DNA of 64,000 nt from Diadophis punctatus similis (GCA_023053685.1 JALIGW010000014.1:20678308-20742307); one strand, 5' to 3'. Shown: positions 11,001 through 20,220, counted from the first letter of the stretch. Made by a program: numbers and translations. Notes: a model not told the origin generated them from the sequence alone.

Positions 11001-14000
11001 TCTATATCTTCTTCTTTAATTTTGTCCTCCATATATAAATCTGAATAGAATTCTAAGAAAGATTTTTTAATAAGACCATGTTCATAAACTTCTTTACCCT
11101 TATATCTTATTTTTTCAATAGTTCTTGATTTTTGCTTCTTCTTTAAAATGTAAGCCAACCATCTTCCTGGTTTATTAGCATTGCTGAAAGTATTAAATTT
11201 AGCATATTGTAAATTTGTTGCTACTTGATCAGCCATTAACATATTAAATTGGCCCTTCAATAAATTAATCGTCTCTTTAATTTTTTTATCTCTTGGATTA
11301 GAAATTAAAGCTATTTCTTGTCTCTTAATCTTCTCCTCTAGTTCTTTCCTTTTCTCCCCCTTTTTCCTTCTATGTTTATTATTCAAGTATATCAAAATAC
11401 CTCTCATGTATGCTTTACTTGCATCCCACACCATTTCCAACGATGTACCCTTTTGCATATTATTAACAAAAAATTCTTTCATTAGTTTTTTACATTCCAT
11501 CACATTTTCTTCATATCTAAATAAATTCTCATTTAACCTCTCCTTCTATGTCCATTCCTATCTTCTAAGTCCATCCAAACCGGACTATGATCTGTCAATA
11601 CTCTTGGACATATCTTCGTCTTCTTCACCCTAGAAAAGAGATTATTAATAATCAAAATAAAATCAATCCTTGAGAAGGACTGGTGTCTATCGGAAAAAAA
11701 GGTAAAATCCTTTTCCTCTGTGTTTCTTTCCCGCCAAATATCTCTCAGCTCCCAATCTTCCATCATCTCAAAAAATGGTTTAGGCAGTTTTGCTCTTAAA
11801 AAAGTATTTTGCTTAAGTCCTTTCTTGTCTTTTACTGCATCTGGTACACCATTCCAATCTCCTAAAAGAACGCAAGTACTGTAATCCCATTGTACCAGTT
11901 TTGTATGTAGAAGATCATAAAATTTTTCCTGTTGTTGATTCGGGGCGTACACACCAATTACCAAAAGTCTCTCTCCCTTAATTAAAAGTTCAACCGCAAG
12001 GTATCTTCCTTGATCATCAGCTTCAATTAGCTTAGCAATCAAATGTCTCTTTACATATATAACTATTCCATTTTTTTTATCATTTGCTGCTGAAACAAAT
12101 TGTGTTCCTAATCTTGAATTTATTAGATATTTTTGATCTTGTGTTCTAATATGCGTTTCTTGTAGGCAAGTCACATCATTATTAAATTGTTTTAGATAAT
12201 GAAAAATTTTCTTTCTTTTCTGTGGCGAATTTAATCCATTAACATTCCACGTTAGAAATCTACTTCCCATCTGGGAGCTTCTCAAGCAACTGGAACATTG
12301 CCTGTATGTCAAGCTTCTGTATTACCTTTGGCCTTGTTCCTCCCACTGCTTGCATGGTACCTTCTTCAGTTAACATTTGAGACTGTTGCCGCGACAATTC
12401 TTGTATACGCTTGGTTGTAGCCCTGGTCTGCCTTTGTTCTTTTCGTTCTTTTTGTTCTCTTATTCGTTCTTCTCCAAATAAATCCACCGTCTTATCAGCC
12501 AAGGTTATATCTAATTCACTTTGCCCGGCTGTGGCTCCCTCCAGCTGCAGTTCATGTCTTTGTGCTCTGTCCTCCTTTCTCCTCCCTTCTGGGGATCTTG
12601 GTGTCCCAGCTTTTAAGATGTATGTAAAAAAATCTCTTGCTTTCTGCACCGTGTTCAATCTATGTCTTTCTCCTTCATAGATCAAAGAGATTCCGGCTGG
12701 AACTTCCCACCTAAACGATAGTTGTTGCCTTTTAAGTTCTTCCACTAGAAAGGAAAATTCCTTTCTAGCTCTCAACATTTTTGGAGGAATTTCTTTCAAT
12801 GTCATCACCTCTTGTCCTCCCACCTGTAGCTTATTTTGATAGGTTGCTTGTAGAATGTCATTTCGCAGTGTTCTATTGTTAAAATAAATTACAATGTCTC
12901 TTGGGAGGTTTCTCAATCTAGCCACTTTTGAATTCGCCCGATATATCTTATCGATTTGCCACCCCAGCTCTTCTTTCCTCATGCCTACAGCTTGGGCAAG
13001 CGCATCTATCATCAGCTCTCTCAGATTTTCCTGTTTCACTTCCTTCACTCCACGAACCCTGATCGCAAACTCCATGTTCCGGTAATGAAGCAATGTGATT
13101 TCATCTGTGTCACTTTCCCTTTTTTCCTGAACATCTTGAACATCTTCTCTCAGATCTGCAGTAATCTTTCTGATTTCCTCAATCTGCTGTTCCAAGTACT
13201 CCACATTATTTGCCAAACCTTTAAGAGCTAACAAAATATCTGTTCTGATTTCACTGTTGCCAATTTCTATTTTTTTCTCAATTTTCTCAGAAACATCTTG
13301 TATTTTATCATTAATCATATCATTAACCTTTTCATTAGCTTCATCAATTTTCTTATTAAAATTTTTGGTCATTTCAATTTGCATGAGTTTAAGACTGTCT
13401 TGTAACATTGCCAGAGTTAGAGGCTGTGGTTGTGCCACCAGACTTTGCAATTTAGAAGGGAGAGTGGGTGAGCTCTCAGCGCTTCCAGCCCCTTTGGAGG
13501 GAATCTTCCCAGATTTGGATGCCATTTAGCTTTATTTAAGTCCTAATAATAATATTCCAACTTATATTAGTCTTCTTGCCAAAAAGAAGAGTCTCCAAAA
13601 CACAATATCAGTTCAAAATCAGCTCAAACAGGCTCTCCTATGCAAGCCTGTCTGTAAAGTAAAACTTTCTGTCTTTCCACTTTCACTTTCACACACTTTC
13701 AAGCTTTCATCGCCATTTTAAGAGTTGCTTCTTTGTTTCCTTCACAGTAAGAGGCATTAAGAGTTAAGTGGTGTTTACTTGCCTGGTTTATCTCTTGTCT
13801 TCTCCTGCTGCTTTTTGTAGGTTTTTCTGTTGTTTATTCAATCTCTGAAAGCAGTGCGGGACACAACCGTCTTGCTCCGTTTAGAAAAACAAACGAAGGA
13901 GTCTCTTTGTCTGGAGCTCAGCAGCTTCCCAGGGAGCCCTCCCTTTTCGTGACCCAGGAATCCTCCTAGGGCACTTTGGGGGCTCTACCTGTGTCCACCG

Positions 14001-17000
14001 ACTCTCTACCCTTCCCTTTGCCCGGGAAGGGAATTTCCAGCCACCAGCCAGCTGATTTATAGCTTTCTGGCAGCTTTACAGATCAAAGGACTGACGCCTC
14101 CGAAAGAGAAAGCGTCTTTCGGCGGTTGTGGAGCCTGCCGGAAGTCAATTGTGGTCGTAAATTGAGGACTATATGCAGCTCCAGGTTGAACAGTTGTGTC
14201 CTTAGTGCTCTTTGAGCTTGGCTGTTTGCAATTACTAATTGCATAGTACTAGCAATAGCATTTAGACTTATATACCGCTCCATAGTGCTTATATACTGCA
14301 CTTACAGCACTCTCTGAGCAGTGTACAATGTCAGCATATTGCCCCCAGAAGCTGGGTCCTCATTTTACCGACCTCAGAAGGGTGGAAGTATGAGTCAATC
14401 TTGAGCCGGTCAGGAACGAACTCTTGGCAGTGGGCAGAGTTAGCCTGCAATAACTGCATTCTAACCACTGCACCAATACGGTAACTTCATCAGAATAAAA
14501 AAATAATCCTCTTACCTTTTCGGCAAGTCACCAGCTGGGGAAGGGTGCCATGGGTTAGGTCATGACGGAGATCCACAATCCAGGTTGGGATGTTCAGCTT
14601 GGACAAGAACCGAACGATTATTAAAATCAGAGATGGAAGCAATGCAATTATTTCACATCTCCCAGAGCTTAATAAACTCAAACCTCTTTTACCTCTTTTG
14701 CTAGATGCCTCAGTGGAATGGTAACCATCTTCTGCTTCCGCTCAGTGATGAGATTCACAAACCTGTGGGTGATAGAAGTGTTGAATGATTTCAGGGAAAC
14801 AACTTGTGTTTGAGAATATCATTTGAACCCAAATCAAATCCAGAAAGAAGAATCCTCCCAGCCTTCAGCCACTATCTTAAAATTAATTGTTTATTATGAG
14901 CCATGGCAGAGGAGCTGGTTATTTGAGGAGCTGCCTGTCTCCCATAGTATCTGCTTTGCCAATTTGAATTGGCAGTGCTGGTATGCTCCAGGTTTCTTCA
15001 ATTAAACAATGTCAATTCTTGGGGACCCCAGAAGCATGTCTGCCCTCTAGAATGAGGTCCCCCCCCCCCAAGATCTGATGGTCTCATTCTTTGGTGTTTT
15101 GAAAGGGCTTGAAGATCTGACTCTTTATCCAGGACTTTGGCAAGAAGGAAGCCCCTTACAGTAGATAGTGTGGGTTTGTTTCTTTTTTGTTTGGTTCTTG
15201 TCATCTTTGGGTCTTCCTTTTCATGTATGTTTTAAAACAGTTTTGTGAGCCCAGAGACAAGCAATATAATATTCAGAATAGTGTAGAATAACAATTCAGC
15301 TACCATCTGAAGCAATAATGCTCATGAAACAAACTTATGTTTTCAGTTATATGACTTAACAATGCACATGAAATAACTACTTAACATCTATTAATTCAAG
15401 AAAGCATAACTATAAGCAGCTCAGACTAGAAAATAGTTTCACTGCAGATAAGTAATTGGTAACGTTCAAAGGTTTGCTGGTATCTCTTAAATTGCCCACT
15501 GGTCCTTCTAATCCTTGGTGATAAGGTCTTTCTTTTTTTTTTAACAGAACTAAATACATCTTTGGAAAAGAGTTTGTTGACATTTCAGATTAGGACAAGG
15601 TAAAGAGAACATCTGATATCTGAAGAAGAGAGAACTAAGTAAACATTTGGTTACTTGCAGAAGATATTGACAATGAATAGATTTATTGAACATCTACAAA
15701 TGTAAGTTCATTGTCAACATTTATTAGCAGAAAAAAGACTGGGTTTGAAGAACCCACATAGATCGCTGTTGTTTTTCAATATGTTCTTTGCTCAAAGTTT
15801 TTAAGAGTGTCTTTAAAGAAAAACTTTCAGAATTCAGAAGCTGCTTTCATTAGAGGTAGAAAAAAGCTTTCTGTAAAAATGCAACTATCTCTTTCCTACA
15901 CTCTCCAATAAACCTTACACAGCAGCTTCTGTAAGAAGTTTGTTCCCTCTTTCTCACAACCCTTACCTCACCAGTGCCAGGCCATAGGTCAGGATCAGTT
16001 CATGGGATTTCAGAACTCCAGAGGCATCTAGGAGCTTACAGCGGATCAGATCTGCAGTGCATTCCACAGCTAAAGGCATCTTGGACCCAAACCTAATTTC
16101 AGAGTGAAACACAGTAACATTATGATCTTCTGCATGCAGTGATTTACCAGTATGTCCCCTTCTACGGCAAACCTAGAACACCTTTTGAGATTACAAGCAT
16201 CCTTAAGGAGAACATCAACTGTTGAAGTTCAGTGTTTCTGAAAGTGTTTCTCTCTGCAGCATAGATGAAGGGCTTTCTTAGACACACTGAACTCATTTTG
16301 GGAGCCAGCAGTCCACAATAGTGCTGAACAGCAATCAGTAAATCTGCAATGATCAGGAATTCACCAGATTTTTCTGTACCAAAATTAATATGTAAAGAGC
16401 TTCTAAGGTTGAAAAATATTTACAAAGTTGAATACATCTGGCAAATAAATAACCTAGACAGGAACCCTTGAATACATATTACGGGTAGTCCCTGACTTAC
16501 AACCTTTCGTTTCATGACCGTTCAAAGTTACAACAGCACTGAAAAAAATTACTTGTGACCACATTACCACCATTGCAGCATCCCCAAGGTCATGTGATCA
16601 AAATTTAAATGCTTGGCAACTGGCTCATATTTATGATGGGCATAGTGACCTGGGGTCACATGGTCACCTTTTGCGACTTTCTGACGAGCAGTCAATGGGG
16701 AAGCCAGATTCACTTAACAACCATGTGACTAATTTAACAACTGCGGTAACAACTGTGGCAGGACAGGTAATAAAACGGGGCAAAACTCACTTAACAACCG
16801 TCTCGCTCAGAAACAACTTGTTGGGGTAAGTCGAGGACTACCTGAGGTAAGGACTATACTGATGCAGCTGAAAGAAAAATGTTGACGAATAATGTACTAC
16901 TAAAACAGTGGTTTTCAAACATGGCAGTTTTCAGGTGTGTGGACTTCAACTCCCAAACTTCCTCAGCCAAATGTTGCCAAGGTTGAAAAACACTGTACAG

Positions 17001-17566
17001 AAAGTTTGGAGAGAACTGCCCAAAGGGGTGGGATGGGTTTCGAATTCAACATTCAGGCTGCTATCACAAAAACTCCTCTCCATATAAATTTGCATTCAAA
17101 TGATTTCTTGTAAATGCAAGATATGAACTGGTCCTCTCCACTCTCCTCTTTCTCTCCTTGTTCCCCAGATATACCAGTTGTATCACTTAATTAAGGAACT
17201 AACCCATGTTTTGGGTTCATACAAAATGCTAATCACAAAACCTTATCTCAACCAATTTTAAACGTTTAATATATATATGCAAACAGAACTATTGGGTCAT
17301 TAATTCATCTAGGGTGCTAAGTGAACACAAACCCCTCAATGGTGGCAGCTGTTTTCTGTCCACCTTCCTTCTCACCTGCTCTTCCAGACAGACACTCTGT
17401 CCAGTGCATCTCGTTGTGTCTGGCAGTCCTCACAATACAGTCCCACCATCACTTGGTCCCATTCGGCCTTGCTCTGCCAAGGAACAACATTCCGTGGTCT
17501 CTTCAACTGAGTTGCCTTGGCTGCCAGTTTCCATCCTGGCTTTTGATTTCTGGGCTTGCTAGCCAT
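4839..17566 (-). CDS. LAS1L: LAS1L, ribosome biogenesis protein (5' part of gene, exons 1-5)
   Basis: Five exons on the minus strand join in phase to 218 codons plus one base, matching the N-terminal Las1 domain of LAS1-like proteins. LAS1L is the HEPN-type endonuclease that cuts ITS2 of pre-rRNA during 60S subunit maturation, working with the kinase NOL9 and linked to the PELP1-TEX10-WDR18 complex in the nucleolus. The HEPN signature RX4H is visible as RHDLTH (residues 140-145, exon 4). The Las1 fold segments KAEWDQV (exon 1), [13 protein letters not shown] (exon 2), [10 protein letters not shown] (exon 3) and [10 protein letters not shown] (exon 5) are all present, followed by an acidic linker. 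No stop or frameshift is seen, so the gene appears intact here. The 3' exons lie beyond position 1. Intron 4 is about 9.5 kb and packed with repeats. Confidence 0.9.
5095..5479. repeat. Foldback repeat, left part
   Basis: Contains the core ATCCAAGAAGCTTC at 5135-5155 and a second copy at 5215-5366 reading through GGAATGGAAGGATTTATATT. The segment from about 5210 to 5366 is the inverted complement of 6265-6420. A solo LTR now separates the two arms. Confidence 0.7.
5480..6177 (+). mobile_element. Solo LTR of an LTR retrotransposon (698 bp)
   Basis: Starts TGTTGTG and ends CACAACA (perfect 7-bp inverted ends, canonical TG...CA). It is flanked by the direct repeat CCGGC (5475-5479 and 6178-6182), a 5-bp target duplication. 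No internal retrotransposon sequence lies next to it, so the internal part was lost by LTR-LTR recombination. The strand is provisional. The two overlapping short open frames near 5332-5750 lie mainly within the LTR and need not be genes. Confidence 0.88.
6178..6440. repeat. Foldback repeat, right arm
   Basis: From 6265 the sequence is the inverted complement of 5210-5366: AAAGAATGCAAATGACCAG, then GAAGCTTCTTG and GTCCAGTTGCC. Together with the left arm it forms a large hairpin once the solo LTR is removed. Confidence 0.7.
6441..6662. other. Intron 4 sequence, no recognised feature
   Basis: Low-complexity-free intron sequence between the foldback repeat and a SINE. No supported feature. Confidence 0.4.
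6663..6905 (+). mobile_element. tRNA-derived SINE, Sauria-like
   Basis: The head GAGCCAGTTTGGTGTAGTGG resembles a tRNA A box. GAATTCTAGTCC stands at the B-box position. The body includes GGCTGGGTGACTGG and CACCTCACAAGGCTG, and the A-rich tail follows TTATAAACTAATAAAGGC. This layout fits the squamate Sauria SINE. It carries a G-run in the body. Confidence 0.75.
6906..7275. other. Intron 4 sequence, no recognised feature
   Basis: No exon or repeat is supported here. The last 8 bases are one copy of the target duplication of the following hAT MITE. Confidence 0.4.
7276..7411. mobile_element. hAT MITE (GGGTGTCAAACT ends), copy 2
   Basis: 136 bp, ends CAGGGCTGTGAAACTCG and GGGCTTGACACCCCTG. It is flanked by perfect 8-bp direct repeats GTATACAG (7268-7275 and 7412-7419), the hAT hallmark. 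No coding capacity. Related to 4231-4365. Confidence 0.88.
7588..7703 (-). mobile_element. Sauria-like SINE fragment (3' half)
   Basis: On the minus strand it reads TTGGTCCAACCCATCTCAC, then TTGTAAGGAAAATAG, GAGGAAGG and ACCTTGAGTTAT, matching the 3' half of the Sauria-like SINEs at 6663 and 18214. The 5' part is missing. Confidence 0.6.
8533..12270 (-). pseudogene. L1 ORF2 (copy 1), endonuclease-reverse transcriptase, frameshifted
   Basis: ORF2 begins at ATG 12270 with [10 protein letters not shown]. The APE-type endonuclease is readable to about 11540 with [17 protein letters not shown] and TDHSPVW. The rest is spread over frames at 10811-11503, 9340-10827, 9016-9282 and 8533-9003, so there are shifts or stops near 11540, 10820, 9340 and 9010. 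The reverse transcriptase core ([27 protein letters not shown]) lies in the 9340-10827 piece. The C-terminal part with the cysteine-rich segment ([16 protein letters not shown]) is in 8533-9003. Confidence 0.9.
12260..13525 (-). CDS. L1 ORF1 protein (copy 1), intact 421 aa
   Basis: Open frame of 421 codons. ORF1p of L1 is the RNA-binding chaperone that coats L1 RNA: N-terminal coiled coil, RRM-like middle and C-terminal domain. Here residues about 45-150 are rich in Asn/Glu/Ile/Lys heptad-like segments such as [19 protein letters not shown] (coiled coil). The segment [18 protein letters not shown] opens the RNA-binding part, and [20 protein letters not shown] belongs to the conserved C-terminal domain. 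The last codons overlap the ORF2 start (ATGGGAAGTAG contains both the ORF2 ATG and the ORF1 TAG). ORF1 is intact although ORF2 is dead. Confidence 0.85.
   Translation of the reverse strand: MASKSGKIPSKGAGSAESSPTLPSKLQSLVAQPQPLTLAMLQDSLKLMQIEMTKNFNKKIDEANEKVNDMINDKIQDVSEKIEKKIEIGNSEIRTDILLALKGLANNVEYLEQQIEEIRKITADLREDVQDVQEKRESDTDEITLLHYRNMEFAIRVRGVKEVKQENLRELMIDALAQAVGMRKEELGWQIDKIYRANSKVARLRNLPRDIVIYFNNRTLRNDILQATYQNKLQVGGQEVMTLKEIPPKMLRARKEFSFLVEELKRQQLSFRWEVPAGISLIYEGERHRLNTVQKARDFFTYILKAGTPRSPEGRRKEDRAQRHELQLEGATAGQSELDITLADKTVDLFGEERIREQKERKEQRQTRATTKRIQELSRQQSQMLTEEGTMQAVGGTRPKVIQKLDIQAMFQLLEKLPDGK
13526..14144 (-). promoter_or_regulatory. L1 copy 1 5' UTR
   Basis: Non-coding lead of the full-length L1, expected to hold its internal RNA polymerase II promoter. 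It begins CTTCCGG, as does the third L1 at 58798, which supports a true 5' end rather than a truncation point. Confidence 0.6.
14246..14488 (-). mobile_element. tRNA-derived squamate SINE (second type), copy 1
   Basis: On the minus strand it begins GGTGCAGTGGTTAGAATGCA (A-box region) with GAGTTCGTTCC at the B box, then GGCTCAAGATTGACTCATAC, GTAAAATGAGGACCCAG and a 3' part with GGTATATAAGTC. Copies of the same family lie at 23967 and 35130. It sits between the L1-bearing MITE and LAS1L exon 4. Confidence 0.75.
14516..14597 (-). CDS. LAS1L: LAS1L exon 4 (HEPN catalytic motif)
   Basis: 82 bp with acceptor TTCTTGTCCAAG and donor GTAAGA. It encodes [26 protein letters not shown] is the RX4H motif of HEPN ribonucleases and is the expected active site. 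The exon ends in phase 1, completed by exon 5. Confidence 0.9.
14693..14762 (-). CDS. LAS1L: LAS1L exon 3
   Basis: 70 bp with acceptor CACCCACAG and donor GTAAAA. It encodes [20 protein letters not shown] and ends in phase 0 after a Glu codon. Intron 3, which follows, is only 95 bp. Confidence 0.85.
14763..15966. other. LAS1L intron 2
   Basis: 1.2 kb with no recognised repeat family or second exon. A C-run at 15060-15069 and a T-run at 15530-15542 are the only simple tracts. Confidence 0.55.
15967..16092 (-). CDS. LAS1L: LAS1L exon 2
   Basis: 126 bp, phase 2 on entry and exit. The minus-strand acceptor ATTTAG-like site (CTGAAATTAG) precedes it and GTAAGG follows. It encodes [18 protein letters not shown] and [11 protein letters not shown], the helical part of the Las1 domain. 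Joining to exon 1 rebuilds an arginine codon across the junction. Confidence 0.88.
16093..16482. other. LAS1L intron 1, right of exon 2
   Basis: No repeat or exon recognised in this part of intron 1. Confidence 0.4.
16483..16844. repeat. MITE of the TAGTCCTCAACTTACGACC family
   Basis: About 360 bp in LAS1L intron 1. It starts GGTAGTCCCTGACTTACAACC-like and ends GTAAGTCGAGGACTACC, which are inverted ends. The body carries GGTCATGTGATCAAAATT and GGGAAGCCAGATTCACTTAA. Confidence 0.8.
16906..16995. mobile_element. Short hAT MITE (90 bp)
   Basis: Ends CAGTGGTTTTCAAAC and GGTTGAAAAACACTG, with flanks TACTAAAA and TACAGAAA (8-bp duplication, two mismatches). The centre holds GTGGACTTCAACTCCCA, a motif that recurs in other small elements in this window (5157, 19220). 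Confidence 0.65.
17376..17566 (-). CDS. LAS1L: LAS1L exon 1 (start codon exon)
   Basis: ATG at 17566-17564 in context CAACAACATGGCT; 63 codons plus two bases, ending AG before a GTGAGA donor. It contains [16 protein letters not shown] and [12 protein letters not shown], which match the start of the Las1 domain. The basic first 25 residues are less conserved. The frame stays open upstream of the ATG to an acceptor-like CTTTCTTTAG (intron end at 17619), so an upstream leader exon is possible; the ATG chosen is the first one in this exon. Confidence 0.85.
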
Positions 17567-17682
17567 GTTGTTGTTGCTCTGCCCTTTTTCAAACTTCCTA
17601 GAATCCAGCGCTATAGATCTAAAGAAAGCAAACCAGCCACAAATGAACCTCCCACCAACTAATTCCCAAGTGCTCTACAAAT

Positions 17683-18069
17683 TGTCCTCAACTTACAACC
17701 ATTCATTTAATGACTGTTCGAACTTACAATAGATCTGAAAAAAGTGACCTATGACTGTTTTTCACACTTACGACCGTTGCAGCATCCCCATGGTGATAAG
17801 ATCAAAATTCAGATGCTTGGCAACTGGCATGTATTTATGATGGTTGCAGGATCCTGGGGTTATGATTCCTTTCTGTGACCTTCCAACAAGCCAAGTCAAT
17901 GGGAAAGCTAAATTCACTTAATAACTGTGTTACTAGCTTAACAACAGCAGTAATTCACTTAACAACTGTGGCAAGAAAGGTTGTAAAACGGGGCAAAACT
18001 CACTTAACTGTCTTGCTTAGCAGTGGAAATTTTAGACTCAATTGTGATCATAGGTTGAGGACTACCTGT
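17683..18069. repeat. MITE of the TAGTCCTCAACTTACGACC family
   Basis: Starts TTGTCCTCAACTTACAACC and ends CATAGGTTGAGGACTACC. It lies about 120 bp upstream of the LAS1L start codon on the gene's strand, so if the leader is spliced it is in the first intron. Confidence 0.8.
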
Positions 18070-18213
18070 ATTTAAGTCCTGAACACATTCCAAGATCAAT
18101 CTTTAAAATAAAACTGACCAAGACTTCCCCATGCTCTATTTTGCTGAAGATCAGTGCCCTCATCTTTCCCAACAAAATGTTCTCATACTTATTTATTTCT
18201 CACTGAGAGAATA

Positions 18214-18361
18214 TGTTGGGCCAGTCCCTCCCTCTTAGCCCAACCCAATTCACAAGATTGTTGTTGTGGACAAAATAGGAGGAGGAAGGGGTGTTGGATA
18301 TGTTCACTGTCTTGAGTTATTTATAAAAATAGTAACAGTGCGATGTAAAATAAATAAAATG
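18214..18361 (+). mobile_element. Sauria-like SINE fragment (3' half)
   Basis: Contains TTGGGCCAGTCCCTCCCTC, GGACAAAATAGGAGGAGGAA, CTTGAGTTATTTATAAAAAT and an A-rich tail. The 5' tRNA-like head is absent. Confidence 0.65.
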
Positions 18362-18562
18362 TGGCTACGCTACTCACTTAAAGTGACTCTGGGTGGTTTT
18401 ACAGAACTAAAACCCCAATACAAAACCCAGTAAACCCTCACCACCCTAATGACAACAATCGAACCAACCATTTGATGGGCGCTGTATTACCCTGGGGTCC
18501 CCAGGCTCAGTGGCCTCCTCTGCAAAACTCTTCTGGCACACCATCAACAAACACCATCAACA

Positions 18563-18850
18563 AACAGAATAATAGAATTGGAAGGGACCTTGGAGGTCTT
18601 CTAGTCCAACCACCTGCTCAAGCATGAGATCCTATATCATTTCAGACAAATAGCTGTCCAATTTCTTCTTTAAAACCTCCAGGGATGGAACACCCACAAC
18701 TTCTGAAGGCAAGCTGTTCCATTGGTTAATTGTTCTCATTGTCAGGAAATTTTTTAGTTGCTTCTCTCCTTAATTAGTTTCCACCAGTTTCTTCTTGTCT
18801 TGCCTTCTGGTGCTTTGAAGAATAGGTCCTCCCCCTCTTCTTTGTTGCAG
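18563..18850 (-). mobile_element. CR1 LINE 3' end fragment
   Basis: Reads (plus strand) AGAATTGGAAGGGACCTTGG, then CTAGTCCAACCACCTGCTCA, and continues through the complement of the last coding segment of CR1 (GCAAGCTGTTCCATTGGTTA). 5'-truncated. No open frame survives. Confidence 0.8.
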
Positions 18851-19192
18851 TCAACCTATTTGCCAAAGCTCCAGAAGGCAAGACAAGAAGCAATGGAACG
18901 TTCTTCAAAGTATGCAACAAGAAGCAACAGTGACACACACTGTCACCATCTTCTCTCCCCACTTGCCCCTAACAATGCCTTTTTCCTGCTCCAGCTACCA
19001 GTTTTGCTCTCCTCTTCCTGCTCATGGATCTGGAACTTGTAAGCCACCCAAACTCACCTTGTAGGGGAAATGTGCAGCATAAAAATCAAACGAACGAATG
19101 AACGAATGGACAAAAATGGTAGCCCAGCCAATCTGAAGGGCACCAGGTTGCAGAATAACCAAAAGACGGATTCAATAATATCAGTCTATTTT

Positions 19193-19307
19193 CAAATCTG
19201 GCCACTTTTAAGATGGGTGAACTTCAACTCCCATAATTCCAGCAAAGCAAAACTGGCTGAAGAATTCTGGGAGTGGAGTCTGCCCATCTTAAAGTGGCCA
19301 GATTTGG
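19193..19307. repeat. Palindromic MITE (115 bp)
   Basis: The left arm AAATCTGGCCACTTTTAAGA and the right arm TCTTAAAGTGGCCAGATTT are near-perfect complements. Inside is a second inverted pair AACTTCAACTCCCATAATTC / GAATTCTGGGAGTGGAGTC. No coding capacity. Confidence 0.8.
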
Positions 19308-19320
19308 AAAACACTAAATA

Positions 19321-19701
19321 CGGTAGTCCTCAACATACGACCATAATTGAATCCAAAATTTATGTTGGTAAGCAAGAAATTTGTTAAGCGAGTTTTGCCC
19401 CATGTTATGACTTTTCTCACATTTGTTAAATGAAAATAAATGCCGTTCTTAAATTAGTAACATGGTTGTTAAGTGAATCTGGCTTCCCCACTGACTTTGC
19501 TTGTCAGGTCACAAAAGGGGATCGCATGGCCCTAGGACACTGCAACCATCATAAGTATGAACCAGTTGCCAAGCATCCGCATGTAAAGCACGTGACCATG
19601 GGGATGCTATAAGTCGTGTGAAAAACGGTCATGTCACTTTTTTCAGACCTGTTGTAACTTCGAACGGTCACTAAATGAACCGTTTTAAGTTGAGGACTAC
19701 T
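19321..19701. repeat. MITE of the TAGTCCTCAACTTACGACC family
   Basis: About 380 bp, starts GGTAGTCCTCAACATACGACC-like and ends TTTTAAGTTGAGGACTAC. Oriented opposite to the copies at 16483 and 17683, judged by the body segments. Confidence 0.8.
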
Positions 19702-19849
19702 GTATTATTATAGATGATGATGATGTATTCTATGCATGCCCAGCAGACACAACCCCCTGTCGAAACTGCAGAGGGACCAACATTACATGTGCCAACACGC
19801 ATCTCCTTACAGAAAACCTCCCTGGCCACATACACCCATCTGCCCATTT

Positions 19850-20220
19850 CGCACGTGCCTCTTCCGTCCACGGCCACGCGTGGACACCAGCCCGATCACC
19901 CGCACCCGCCGCCTGTTGGTCTTTTCCGGAGAAAGAGCGCCCGACGATCTCGCACCGAAGCCGACGGTGGGAAGGCGACGCCAGAATCCCGTGGGAAGGC
20001 GGCGGCGCAGAGGCAGCGCAGGAAGGGGCGGAGGGGATGGGAAAGTTAGCCAATCCCGATAGGGGGAGAAGAGAAGAAACCAATCGGGTTTCTCGAGGCG
20101 GCATGTGCAGGACTGGAAGCGGAAGTTGGTGACTGTTGGTGCGATGCTTACATCGTCCTCGGGCAGGGGCTTCCGGCTGTTTCAGGCCGAGCGAGCGCCC
20201 CCTCTGGCTTAGAGGTAAAA
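19850..20220. promoter_or_regulatory. CpG-rich candidate promoter (possibly bidirectional)
   Basis: Dense CpG over about 370 bp, unlike the surrounding sequence. It holds two CCAAT-box-like sites (AGCCAATCCC near 20047, ACCAATCGGG near 20088) and a GCGGAAGT ETS-like site near 20119. A donor-like GATGTAAGC on the minus strand near 20150 could join to the acceptor at 17619 as a LAS1L leader; a donor-like GAGGTAAAA on the plus strand near 20212 could serve a divergent gene. It is not bounded by transposon ends, unlike the CpG block at 20.8-21.6 kb. The role is inferred from composition and position. Confidence 0.5.

Larger units (their letters stand above)
8253..14144 (-). mobile_element. L1 LINE copy 1, full length with 19-bp TSD
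   Basis: About 5.9 kb on the minus strand, the same sense as LAS1L. The 3' poly(A) reads as a T-run at 8251-8262. The 5' end starts CTTCCGG at 14144. Flanks are identical 19-bp copies of TCAATTGTGGTCGTAAATT (8234-8252, 14145-14163). Order on the element strand: 5' UTR about 620 bp, ORF1, ORF2 overlapping it by 11 bases, 3' UTR with a G-rich tract (complement of 8299-8360), poly(A). ORF2 is broken in several places, so this copy is inactive. Confidence 0.93.
7915..14174. repeat. MITE of the TAGTCCTCAACTTACGACC family, split by an L1
   Basis: The left part (about 7915-8252) carries typical body segments (CATGTGATCAAAAT, GGCAACTG, AATGGGGAAGCCAGATTCA) and ends inside TCAATTGTGGTCGTAAATT. The right part resumes with the same 19 bases at 14145-14163 and ends GAGGACTATATG. 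The interruption is L1 copy 1. Confidence 0.85.
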
